From contig JAGNTT010000016.1 in NCBI GenBank assembly GCA_017987425.1, positions 1 to 18,462 of the forward strand: a stretch of 18,462 bases of DNA. Direction: 5' to 3'. Below, piece after piece: positions 7,490 to 14,118 of this stretch (positions are counted from its first letter, which is position 1; each line of letters starts with the position of its first letter). The notes beneath the pieces are model-generated. The model saw only the letters and a list, made by a program, of their open reading frames with translations, had not been told where the DNA came from and did not search any database. Source of the stretch: Candidatus Omnitrophota bacterium (lineage in GTDB: Bacteria > Omnitrophota > Gorgyraeia > Zapsychrales > Fredricksoniimonadaceae). A program made the translations under genes and the position numbers.

Positions 7490-7518
7490 ATGATACCAAA
7501 GTTTTTATATGCTGTAAA
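7490..7518 (-). promoter_or_regulatory. Sigma70-type promoter of tRNA-Lys
   Basis: On the minus strand TTTACA (complement of 7513-7518) is separated by exactly 17 bp from TATCAT (complement of 7490-7495). Both hexamers are five of six to consensus. The -10 ends 44 nt before the mature tRNA 5' end, leaving a short leader for RNase P. Confidence 0.7.
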
Positions 7519-7615
7519 GAAGCAATTCTCCAGCCTTTCCCCGATCAACTTCCGGCCGGATTTTCACAGCCGTCAGGGAAAAACAAAGAAATTTAAGTAA
7601 TTATATTTCAAGGGA

Positions 7616-9082
7616 TTAATGTTTGACCGGGTTGGCGGCACTTGCCAGGGAACTGACGAAGGCTTCAACGACCGTCATGTCCAGTTTCCCCTGCATTTTA
7701 CGCAATTCCTCGATCGCCTTTTCATGCGTGAATCCTTTGCGGTACGGGCGGTCCGTGGTGAGCGCATCGAAAATATCAGCCACCGTTAATATTCTGACCA
7801 GATGCGTGATCTCATCGCCTTTAAGGCCGTCCGGATAACCGCTTCCGTCGAGCTTTTCATGATGATGACGGACGATATCGCACAGGTTACGCAGCGACTG
7901 AATAGGCTTGATGATCCCCTCCCCGATTTCCGGATGCTTCTTCATCATTTCCCATTCTTCGTCATTGAGCGGACCGGGTTTCAGCAGCACCATATCGGTA
8001 ACGCCGATCTTGCCGATGTCATGAAGACGGGCGGCGTCACGCAAAGTTTTGACATCGCTCGGCGAAAGTTTGAGCTGTTTGGCAATCATCACGGAATAAT
8101 TGGCCACGCGGTCGAGATGTCCGCGGGAATACGTGTCTTTGGCGTCGACCGCGAGAGCGAGAGCGGAAATGGTTTCAAAATAGGTCTGCTCTGCGTTTTT
8201 ATTTAATGTGGCATTTTCGATCGCGACCGCGGTCTGCATGGCGAGATTGTAAAGAAGATTCATTTCTTCTTCTTTGAAATTGTCGTTATTGCGGCGGCCG
8301 CTGACGGCAATGACGCCGAGGATATGGTCATGAAGCACCAACGGGGCGCAAATACTAGGAGAATCAAACAGATACTCATGATTGCGCACGCCGTGTTCCT
8401 CGCTGAGGATGCGCGGAATGATAAGCGGGTGTCTTGTTTTCAAAACAGACCCGAAAACAACTTCATCGGCTTTAAACTTGACGGCGTTGCCGTTGAGCGC
8501 CGCACCATGGACCGATTTGACGATCAGATATTTTTTATCGGCGTCGAGAAGCATTAGGACTCCGGTCTTGCCGGCCAGCGCCTCGGTTACGGTCTCAATG
8601 ATGAGATCCAGAAATGTATCGATGTTCTGCATCGAAGACATGCCCTGCCCGACTTTGGAAAGAACGGCATGCAGTGTCTTCTTGGTTGTCTCAAGGTTCC
8701 TGACGTTTTCCTCTAGACGGGACGTGATTTCACTGAAGGTTCTGGCGAGGACCGCAATCTCATCGTTATCGGCGCCCATCAACTCTTTGATTTTTTCCGG
8801 ACCGAGCATCAGCTGCAGTGTCTTCTTGTTGGCCTTAGTAACGTCGATCAAACCTTTGAGGACATAACGCATGGCGATATAACCCATCAGGACGCCCGCG
8901 ATCACCCAAAACATGATCATCGTAAACTGTTCATCATTGACGTTGATCTGTCCGGTATCCCTGACTTGAACAAAAAAGAAATACAAAACACCGACAGGTA
9001 AAATCGACATGAGCACATAATACATCGTGAACTTGCGCAGGATGGATACGTTTTCAAATGAGGTGAGCTTGATCTTGGCCAC
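7616..9082 (-). CDS. Membrane-anchored GAF / HD-GYP domain protein, probable cyclic-di-GMP phosphodiesterase
   Basis: In this 488-residue protein two hydrophobic segments (about 18-40 and 53-73) are followed by a HAMP-like, coiled-coil linker (about 74-145). A GAF-like sensor follows at about 150-292, then a C-terminal HD-GYP domain (about 300-480). The HD pair is His354-Asp355 in RLHDIGKIG, HHHEK lies at 406-410, and the GYP signature is LDGSGYPDGLKG (411-422). Such domains hydrolyse cyclic di-GMP, so this protein should couple an unknown signal to motility or biofilm state at the inner membrane. The start is GTG at 9082 with AGAGGA 5 nt upstream; no ATG offers a better site. Downstream are the tRNA promoter and no recognisable terminator. 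Minor-prepilin genes a few kilobases away may be related targets, but that is inference. Confidence 0.9.
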   Translation of the reverse strand: MAKIKLTSFENVSILRKFTMYYVLMSILPVGVLYFFFVQVRDTGQINVNDEQFTMIMFWVIAGVLMGYIAMRYVLKGLIDVTKANKKTLQLMLGPEKIKELMGADNDEIAVLARTFSEITSRLEENVRNLETTKKTLHAVLSKVGQGMSSMQNIDTFLDLIIETVTEALAGKTGVLMLLDADKKYLIVKSVHGAALNGNAVKFKADEVVFGSVLKTRHPLIIPRILSEEHGVRNHEYLFDSPSICAPLVLHDHILGVIAVSGRRNNDNFKEEEMNLLYNLAMQTAVAIENATLNKNAEQTYFETISALALAVDAKDTYSRGHLDRVANYSVMIAKQLKLSPSDVKTLRDAARLHDIGKIGVTDMVLLKPGPLNDEEWEMMKKHPEIGEGIIKPIQSLRNLCDIVRHHHEKLDGSGYPDGLKGDEITHLVRILTVADIFDALTTDRPYRKGFTHEKAIEELRKMQGKLDMTVVEAFVSSLASAANPVKH

Positions 9083-9118
9083 GATGATCCTCTTCTATGC
9101 AACTATCTTATAAAGAAA

Positions 9119-9147
9119 AATATGTCCTGTTTATTAATAAACATCAA
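9119..9147 (-). promoter_or_regulatory. Promoter candidate with a 16-bp palindrome in its spacer, upstream of the HD-GYP gene
   Basis: On the minus strand TTGATG (complement of 9142-9147) and CATATT (complement of 9119-9124) are 17 bp apart, each four of six to consensus. A perfect 16-bp palindrome, TGTTTATTAATAAACA (9128-9143), fills the spacer and could be an operator. The predicted start lies about 30 nt before the GTG. The rest of the 9083-9287 gap is AT-rich with nothing else I can name. Confidence 0.35.
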
Positions 9148-9287
9148 TAAATTAATTTGGCTGCTTGCAGGCCTGTAATTATTTTGGCCGCAAATCTCTC
9201 TAATGCAAGTATATCATTAGAATTTTTTACCTCGGGGAGAGCAAAGAAAACGCTTTCCATGAGCATCTGAACGGCCCAAGGAGATCG

Positions 9288-9962
9288 TTAAGACTTTTCG
9301 ATAACAGATGCCAGCTTGTCCAGTAAACGGGCGTGTTCTAAAAGTTTGCGCGGGTCAAAGACGAGTTCATCAAGGAGTTTTTTCGACAGACTGTAATCGA
9401 TAATCAGATCCCCCTGGTTGATCACCAAAGGCATGAGAAAACCATAAACACTAAACTGCGCCTTTATAGCTTTCAAAATTTCGATGACTTCCGGATTATT
9501 CATGAAACTGCGTGCTTTATTGACGTTGTTAGTGAGAATTTTGAAGTCTCTGTATAACTCGGGAAAATCTTGAGCTTCAAGAGGATAGCATTTGTAATCG
9601 AGCGTTACACCCATGGCCTTTTCGAGAACACCGGCGACGCTGATTTTATTGAGCACATCATCCAGATGGAGTGTGAAATCGGTTTTGCTTTTAGCCCCCA
9701 GAAGAATGAAGCTGTTGTAAACCTTATTCAGATCCTGCTGCACCTCATATTTGACTTCCAGCAATTCAAAACTGCGGCCGTCCAGTTCAAACACAATGCG
9801 GTGGGCGTCATCGATGCCTTCGATGGGAACCATTTTGGAATGGACGATCGTACGAAATCTTGCGATGTAGGGGGAATTCATTGTCCGCAATAAAGTGAAG
9901 ATAGCGAGAAAAACCAGAACGATGACAATCCCTAAAGCAACACTTATCCAATCCATTACCAT
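9288..9962 (-). CDS. Unrecognised membrane-anchored protein
   Basis: I do not recognise this 224-residue protein. A single hydrophobic segment at about residues 5-25 (WISVALGIVIVLVFLAIF) is preceded by few charges and followed by LLRTMNSPYIARFR, so it looks like an N-terminally anchored inner-membrane protein. The remainder is soluble, with no cysteine cluster or nucleotide-binding motif. It contains a short hydrophobic patch, VYGFLMPLVI, near 172-181 and a helical Lys/Leu/Asp-rich end. The ATG at 9962 has AGGA a few bases upstream; a second ATG two codons on is spaced too far from it. The gene follows the small exported protein's gene by 10 bp and is probably cotranscribed with it, which suggests the two act together in the envelope. 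Confidence 0.75.
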   Translation of the reverse strand: MVMDWISVALGIVIVLVFLAIFTLLRTMNSPYIARFRTIVHSKMVPIEGIDDAHRIVFELDGRSFELLEVKYEVQQDLNKVYNSFILLGAKSKTDFTLHLDDVLNKISVAGVLEKAMGVTLDYKCYPLEAQDFPELYRDFKILTNNVNKARSFMNNPEVIEILKAIKAQFSVYGFLMPLVINQGDLIIDYSLSKKLLDELVFDPRKLLEHARLLDKLASVIEKS

Positions 9963-9972
9963 AACATCCTGT

Positions 9973-10269
9973 TTATTGCGCGTTGTTTTTAAGCATGATC
10001 GCTTCCCGCTGGGCCTTCATGAGCTTTTGCGTTTTGGCTTTCTTGCGTCGGTTTTCATCTTTGAATCGTTGCAACCGGCGCTTTTCACGGCGATCTTGTA
10101 ATATATCTTTTTTGTCCCGCTCAGATTTTCCGACGGTGGCAAAGTAGTCCGTCACATTGTTGAATGCGGTCTGGCGGTTTGCCGCTTTATAATCATTCAA
10201 ACCGGCAAAGGCCGGCGAACAAAAAATAATCAGGCAAAACATCATTAAGACTATTGATCTTCGATTCAT
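9973..10269 (-). CDS. Small exported highly charged protein, unknown function
   Basis: The 98-residue product starts with a clear Sec signal peptide, MNRRSIVLMMFCLIIFCSP followed by AFA, with probable cleavage before GLNDYK. The mature part of about 76 residues becomes strikingly basic and acidic after residue 45, rich in Lys, Arg, Glu and Asp (for example KDILQDRREKRRLQRF), and is likely to be one long helix or coiled coil. The ATG at 10269 is chosen because AGGAA lies 5 nt upstream; an in-frame GTG at 10287 would add six residues but has no such site. No family is recognised. The stop lies 10 bp before the start of the membrane-anchored gene downstream. A periplasmic or RNA/polyanion-binding role is conceivable but unsupported. 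Confidence 0.7.
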   Translation of the reverse strand: MNRRSIVLMMFCLIIFCSPAFAGLNDYKAANRQTAFNNVTDYFATVGKSERDKKDILQDRREKRRLQRFKDENRRKKAKTQKLMKAQREAIMLKNNAQ

Positions 10270-10351
10270 ATGAGTTCCTCGGATCACGCAACTATTCTAA
10301 CGAAAAATTTAAAAATTAAACCAAAAAAAACCGATTTCTTTGAGCTCATCT

Positions 10352-11425
10352 TTAAACGCTGAAACGGAAATATGCCACATCGCCGTCTTTCATGATGTAC
10401 TCTTTCCCTTCCAAAGTGACCAAGTTTTTTCCCTGGAGTTCTTTGTATGAACCGTTCTTGACCAGATCGTCATATTTATAAATCTCGGCACGGATGAAAC
10501 CGCGTTCGATGTCGCTGTGGATTTTCCCGGCCGCCTTGACTGCCTTGGTTCCTTCCGGAATGAGCCAGGCGCGGGTTTCCTGCGGACCTGCCGTGAAAAA
10601 GCAAACGAGTCCCAGAAGGTTCTGACCGGCTTTGGCGAGAGCAGCGAGCCCCGGAGTGGTGATGCCGGCGGATTCGTAATAGGCTGTGCGTTCTTCGGGC
10701 GGAAGCTGAACGATCTCGGCTTCAAGTTTTGTGCATAAAATAACAACCTGCGCTTTTTCTTTTGCGGCGCGGGCCTGGATGGGCGCGAGCAGTTTGGGAT
10801 CAGGGGTCCCCTCATCCACATTGACGACATACAAAATCGGTTTGGACGTCAGAAATTGAAACTCATGGACTTCCTCAGGTGCGAATCCCTGCTGACGGAT
10901 GGACTTCCCTTCATTGAGCCCGGCTAATGCGCGCTCGAGAATATCACATTTGGCGATGGCGTCTTTGTCCCCTGACTTGGCAGGCTTTTTATAACGGTCG
11001 ACCGCTTTCTGGCACTGCTGAAGATCGGCCAGCAATAGTTCGGTCTCGATGATGTCCGCCGCCTCGCCCGGATTTAAATCGTTCATAACATTGACGACGT
11101 TATCGTCCCTGAAACACCGGACTACGTGGGCGACGGCATCGACTTCGCGAATATGGGCTAAAAACTTATTGCCCAACCCTTCCCCCTGGCTTGCCCCTTT
11201 GACGATTCCGGCAATGTCGACAAATCTCACTCCTGAAGGCGTGACCTTAGCCGAATTCCATTCCTGGGCCAGATGGGACAAACGCTCGTCCGGCAGAGGC
11301 ACGACACCCACGTTTGGCTCAATTGTTGTAAAAGGAAAATTCTCAGCCGCCACGGCCGCGCCTGTTAAAGCATTAAAAAGTGTAGATTTACCGACGTTCG
11401 GCAACCCGACAATACCGATTTCCAT
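10352..11425 (-). CDS. ychF: Redox-regulated ATPase/GTPase YchF (OLA1 family)
   Basis: The 357-residue protein is close to the usual 363 residues of YchF. The P-loop is GLPNVGKST (7-15), the switch region contains NFPFTTIEPNVG (29-40), and the G3 motif is VDIAGIVKGAS (69-79). The base-recognition motif is NVDE (202-205) in place of NKxD, which is the family hallmark and explains its ATP preference. A coiled coil lies near 125-175 and a C-terminal TGS domain runs from about 275 to 357. It binds ribosomes and has been linked to stress responses and translation-start control. The ATG at 11425 follows GGAGA. It is divergently oriented from the HAD gene across a 147-bp gap. Confidence 0.97.
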   Translation of the reverse strand: MEIGIVGLPNVGKSTLFNALTGAAVAAENFPFTTIEPNVGVVPLPDERLSHLAQEWNSAKVTPSGVRFVDIAGIVKGASQGEGLGNKFLAHIREVDAVAHVVRCFRDDNVVNVMNDLNPGEAADIIETELLLADLQQCQKAVDRYKKPAKSGDKDAIAKCDILERALAGLNEGKSIRQQGFAPEEVHEFQFLTSKPILYVVNVDEGTPDPKLLAPIQARAAKEKAQVVILCTKLEAEIVQLPPEERTAYYESAGITTPGLAALAKAGQNLLGLVCFFTAGPQETRAWLIPEGTKAVKAAGKIHSDIERGFIRAEIYKYDDLVKNGSYKELQGKNLVTLEGKEYIMKDGDVAYFRFSV

Positions 11426-11480
11426 GCAACGTTCTCCTTAATAAACCATTGTCCAAGCCCCGACAAATCCATGTTCTTCC

Positions 11481-11509
11481 TTGCAAATAAAGGGCAAGAT
11501 GGATATACT
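11481..11509 (+). promoter_or_regulatory. Sigma70-type promoter for the HAD-prepilin operon
   Basis: TTGCAA (11481-11486) is separated by 17 bp from TATACT (11504-11509). Transcription would start near 11516, about 57 nt before the HAD start. A second TATACT lies at 11538-11543 but lacks a matching -35. No other promoter is obvious before the three prepilin genes, which follow at short or overlapping distances. Confidence 0.55.
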
Positions 11510-11572
11510 TTTCTCGGGTTTATTCTAAATTACGGCATATACTATATCAACCGCACCTAACTGTCCAAAGTT

Positions 11573-12232
11573 ATGTCAAACAATATCAAAATGCTGATTT
11601 TCGATTTCGACGGAACGATCGCTGATACGTTCATGCACACCATGAAGATCACGAACATCCTTTCGGACGAATTCAAATTCAAAAAAGTCCATTATCACGA
11701 AATCGACTTCCTTAAAGGCAAGACCCTTCAGCAGATCATCAAGCATCTGAACGTCCCGGTCCTTAAAATACCCTCGATCGTGGCCAAGGCCCGCAGCGAA
11801 CTCCTCAAAGATATCGAAAACATCGAACCCATCGAAGGCTTGGAAAAGATACTTGAGCTCATCAAACAAGCCGAAGTACAGATGGGAATATTGACCACGA
11901 ATTCCCGGGAGAACGTTGAGAAATTCCTCAAGGCCAACCGCATGGAAACGTTCGACTTCATCCATTCGACTTCGCGGGTCCTGGGAAAAAATCACGGCCT
12001 GAGAAAACTCATGCAGCAGCATAATGTGAAGGCTGACGAAATTCTTTATGTCGGCGATGAGACACGGGACATCGAAGCGGCAAAAAAAGAAGGAATCAAG
12101 GTCATCGCGGTCACCTGGGGATACAATTCTCACGCTATATTGCAGACCTTCTCACCCGACTTTATTGCCCACACCCCGGAAGAGTTATTCAATATCTGTG
12201 TCAAGCATGTCTGGCCCGGTTTAGCGTTTTAA
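11573..12232 (+). CDS. HAD-superfamily hydrolase (phosphoglycolate phosphatase-like)
   Basis: This 219-residue cytoplasmic phosphatase has motif I DFDGTIADTF, with nucleophile Asp11 and Asp13. Motif II is ILTTNS, a conserved lysine lies in the GKNHGLRKL region, and motif IV is YVGDETRDIEAAKKEG. A helical cap follows motif I, as in Gph/PGP-type enzymes. The substrate cannot be assigned. No good Shine-Dalgarno site precedes the ATG at 11573; an ATG at 11591 would remove six residues, also without a site, so the start is not fully settled. A promoter candidate lies about 60 nt upstream. The first prepilin ATG in the next frame is 9 nt after the stop, so this gene probably leads that transcript, although no functional link to pili is apparent. 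Confidence 0.88.
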   Translation: MSNNIKMLIFDFDGTIADTFMHTMKITNILSDEFKFKKVHYHEIDFLKGKTLQQIIKHLNVPVLKIPSIVAKARSELLKDIENIEPIEGLEKILELIKQAEVQMGILTTNSRENVEKFLKANRMETFDFIHSTSRVLGKNHGLRKLMQQHNVKADEILYVGDETRDIEAAKKEGIKVIAVTWGYNSHAILQTFSPDFIAHTPEELFNICVKHVWPGLAF

Positions 12233-12306
12233 AACCCGCCATGCAACTTCCCAGAATCACAACCGGCCGCATGCGCGTGACCGGAACAAAACAAACAGAC
12301 AAATCC

Positions 12307-12747
12307 ATGAAATGCAAACAAGGTTTTACGCTCCCGGAATTGCTCATAGCAACCACGGTTGTCCTTTTGACTTCCCTCGGTATTCTGTTTACTTATGTCC
12401 AGTGCCTGGAACTTAACCGTATCAACCACGAAACAAGCCTTGTCCTTCAGGCGGCCCGCAATCTTATGGAAGAGATCCGTTCCGTTTCGCCTTCCATGGT
12501 CCACGACACCTACAACGAAAAAACATTTTTACTGGAAGAACCCCAAGGGATCATCCTTGCCGCCGTCAATGACCAGGACCCCCAGTTACTTTTGGTGACC
12601 GTCAAATGTTTCTGGAAGCAGGCCAAGGGCCGGATGATCGGCGAGGACAAAGATTTCAACGGCATGCTTGATCTGGGCGAAGATCTCAACAAAAACGACG
12701 TGCTCGATTCTCCGATCACGCTTGTGACTTACGTGTATAACCGATGA
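12307..12747 (+). CDS. Minor prepilin (PilV/GspI-like) with Asp/Asn-rich calcium-loop-like C-terminus
   Basis: A class III prepilin leader, MKCKQG, is followed by FTLPELLIATTVVLLTSLGI, with Glu at +5 of the mature helix; prepilin peptidase should cut after Gly6. From this start the protein has 146 residues. An in-frame ATG at 12241 would give a 28-residue leader; neither start has a clear ribosome-binding site, and the short leader is preferred because it is typical of the family. Near the C-terminus, DKDFNGMLDLGED is followed by DLNKNDVLDS, two adjacent loops with the alternating acidic pattern of EF-hand or dockerin-like calcium sites. The stop overlaps the next start as ATGA. It is probably a minor subunit of a type IV pilus or pseudopilus. 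Confidence 0.82.
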   Translation: MKCKQGFTLPELLIATTVVLLTSLGILFTYVQCLELNRINHETSLVLQAARNLMEEIRSVSPSMVHDTYNEKTFLLEEPQGIILAAVNDQDPQLLLVTVKCFWKQAKGRMIGEDKDFNGMLDLGEDLNKNDVLDSPITLVTYVYNR

Positions 12748-13403
12748 TGAAAAGCACACTCAACAGATCCGGCTTTACATTGATCGAAACCATATTGGTT
12801 GTGGCGATCCTTTCATTCTTGATTGCGGCGACCTACGGCGCTTTTTTAAGCGGACAATCCATCTGGTCCAGAACCGACAACGCGATCGAGCTCGACGAAA
12901 ATTTAGGCAGGGCCATCGACAGAATTGTGCCGGAATTGCGGCAGACGGGCCATGACTCCAAAGGAATATTCCAGATTTCGATCGACAGCCATACGGGTGT
13001 CGGAGGAAGCGACATCTTCCGTTTTTCCATTCCGGTTATCTGCGAATCGGGCGGAAATCCGGTGAATGCCGTCGGTGATACGGCCCACTGGGGAGCGCCC
13101 CTCACCTGGGGATGCACCAAAGCCTCCTGCATGGATGAAAACAACAATTGCGATACAGTGGAGTACAAATTTGTCGAATACCGTCTCAATGAGCAGCACA
13201 ATATTGTGCGCCGCGTCCTGGATTTCGGAATGAATGTTGTCCGCGAAGACATCGTTTCTGAAGATATCGTCAACATGCACCTCGAACCCAATTTCGACCA
13301 GCGGATGCTGACCTTGAAGCTTACCGCACAAAAAATAATCGGCCGCAATCAAAACCTCACACAGGAATTGGAAACCAAAATACGGCTGCGAAACGCAAAA
13401 TGA
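12744..13403 (+). CDS. Minor prepilin (PilW/GspJ-like)
   Basis: This 219-residue prepilin has leader MMKSTLNRSG and mature N-terminus FTLIETILVVAILSFLIAAT, with Glu at +5. Two consecutive ATG codons (12744 and 12747) offer alternative starts differing by one residue. The C-terminal part starts with helical IELDENLGRAIDRIVPELRQ, resembling PilW/GspJ proteins, and carries five cysteines in the 110-145 region (including CESGG, WGCTKASC and NNNC) that could form disulfides after export. It overlaps the upstream prepilin gene by 4 nt and the downstream gene by 4 nt (ATGA), so translational coupling is likely. It is assigned as a minor pilin/pseudopilin rather than the major subunit because of its size and globular domain. 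Confidence 0.85.
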   Translation: MMKSTLNRSGFTLIETILVVAILSFLIAATYGAFLSGQSIWSRTDNAIELDENLGRAIDRIVPELRQTGHDSKGIFQISIDSHTGVGGSDIFRFSIPVICESGGNPVNAVGDTAHWGAPLTWGCTKASCMDENNNCDTVEYKFVEYRLNEQHNIVRRVLDFGMNVVREDIVSEDIVNMHLEPNFDQRMLTLKLTAQKIIGRNQNLTQELETKIRLRNAK

Positions 13404-14089
13404 AGAATTCACTCAATAACAATAAAGGCATCGCGCTCGTCCTCTCCCTGATCGTCACCATGTTTCTGTTAACTTTCGGAAGCATTCTGCTGGCGCGCAC
13501 ATTTTTTCAGAAAAATCTCGTCGACCGGCAGAAAAACCTGGCTAATTCCTATTATCTGGCGGAAGCCGGCGCCCAGGCCGGGCTCAACCGTCTGGACAGA
13601 CTTGTGAACACCTTTCTCCTGAACGCCATCAGCAACTCGTCGCCGGATTCCGTAAACTATAAAATCAATAAATATGTTTCGGAAAACAAAAGCCTCGACT
13701 TTCTCATCGAATACATTATGGATAACGGCGGGCGTCAACTGATCGAAGATAACAATATCGCGCGGCATCAAGGCGTCGTGGTTGAACTTAACGGCGGGCA
13801 GTATCAATACACCATCCGCATCCGGCAGAAAGGCACCCCCACGCCGATCGCGGCGGAGATATGGGATTTCCCTTATTATTTTACGGTTGATTCCGTCGGG
13901 ACTTCCAAAGGTTCCACGCAATGGATATCCGCGTCCGGCAGTTTTACGGTGAGGGTCCAGCGGGTGAGTTTTTCCAAAGCGATTCTCTTTAAAAACGCGG
14001 ATTTCAAAAATCAGAGCGACGAGAAGGCCTACATCGCTTCGTCAGGCGACCTTACCAAAAAAATAACCTGGCAGGAAGGTCAGTTTTAA
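13400..14089 (+). CDS. PilX-like minor pilin / GspK-like protein
   Basis: The 229-residue protein begins MKNSLNNNKG, then a hydrophobic helix, IALVLSLIVTMFLLTFGSIL, and continues into KNLANSYYLAEAGAQAGLNR, the signature of the PilX N-terminal domain. No glutamate stands at +5 of the mature helix, as in PilX and GspK proteins that sit at the pilus tip. The remaining part has a beta-rich segment (VVVELNGGQYQYTIRIRQK) and ends QEGQF. Its ATG overlaps the upstream stop (ATGA). It is the last gene of the plus-strand operon; its 3' end forms one arm of a terminator-like hairpin with the 14103-14114 region. Confidence 0.82.
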   Translation: MKNSLNNNKGIALVLSLIVTMFLLTFGSILLARTFFQKNLVDRQKNLANSYYLAEAGAQAGLNRLDRLVNTFLLNAISNSSPDSVNYKINKYVSENKSLDFLIEYIMDNGGRQLIEDNNIARHQGVVVELNGGQYQYTIRIRQKGTPTPIAAEIWDFPYYFTVDSVGTSKGSTQWISASGSFTVRVQRVSFSKAILFKNADFKNQSDEKAYIASSGDLTKKITWQEGQF

Positions 14090-14114
14090 TCACAACTGCG
14101 CGCTTCTGCCAGGT
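14066..14114 (+). terminator. Convergent terminator-like hairpin at the end of the prepilin operon
   Basis: Left arm ACCTGGCAGGAAG (14066-14078) pairs with CTTCTGCCAGGT (14103-14114), 12 pairs with one bulged G, across a 24-nt loop. The left arm lies inside the PilX-like coding end. The plus strand then reads CTTATTACTTTACTCTT, moderately T-rich. The minus-strand beta-helix gene ends at 14119, so the structure sits between convergent genes and could serve both. Confidence 0.5.
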
Positions 14115-14118
14115 CTTA

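Noticed and set aside
10270..10287. Upstream GTG start for the small exported protein
   Set aside because: It would place six residues before the signal peptide and has no ribosome-binding site, whereas the ATG at 10269 has AGGAA 5 nt upstream.
12241..12306. Upstream ATG extension of the first prepilin
   Set aside because: It would create an unusually long leader of 28 residues; the ATG at 12307 gives the typical short basic leader, although neither has a clear Shine-Dalgarno site.
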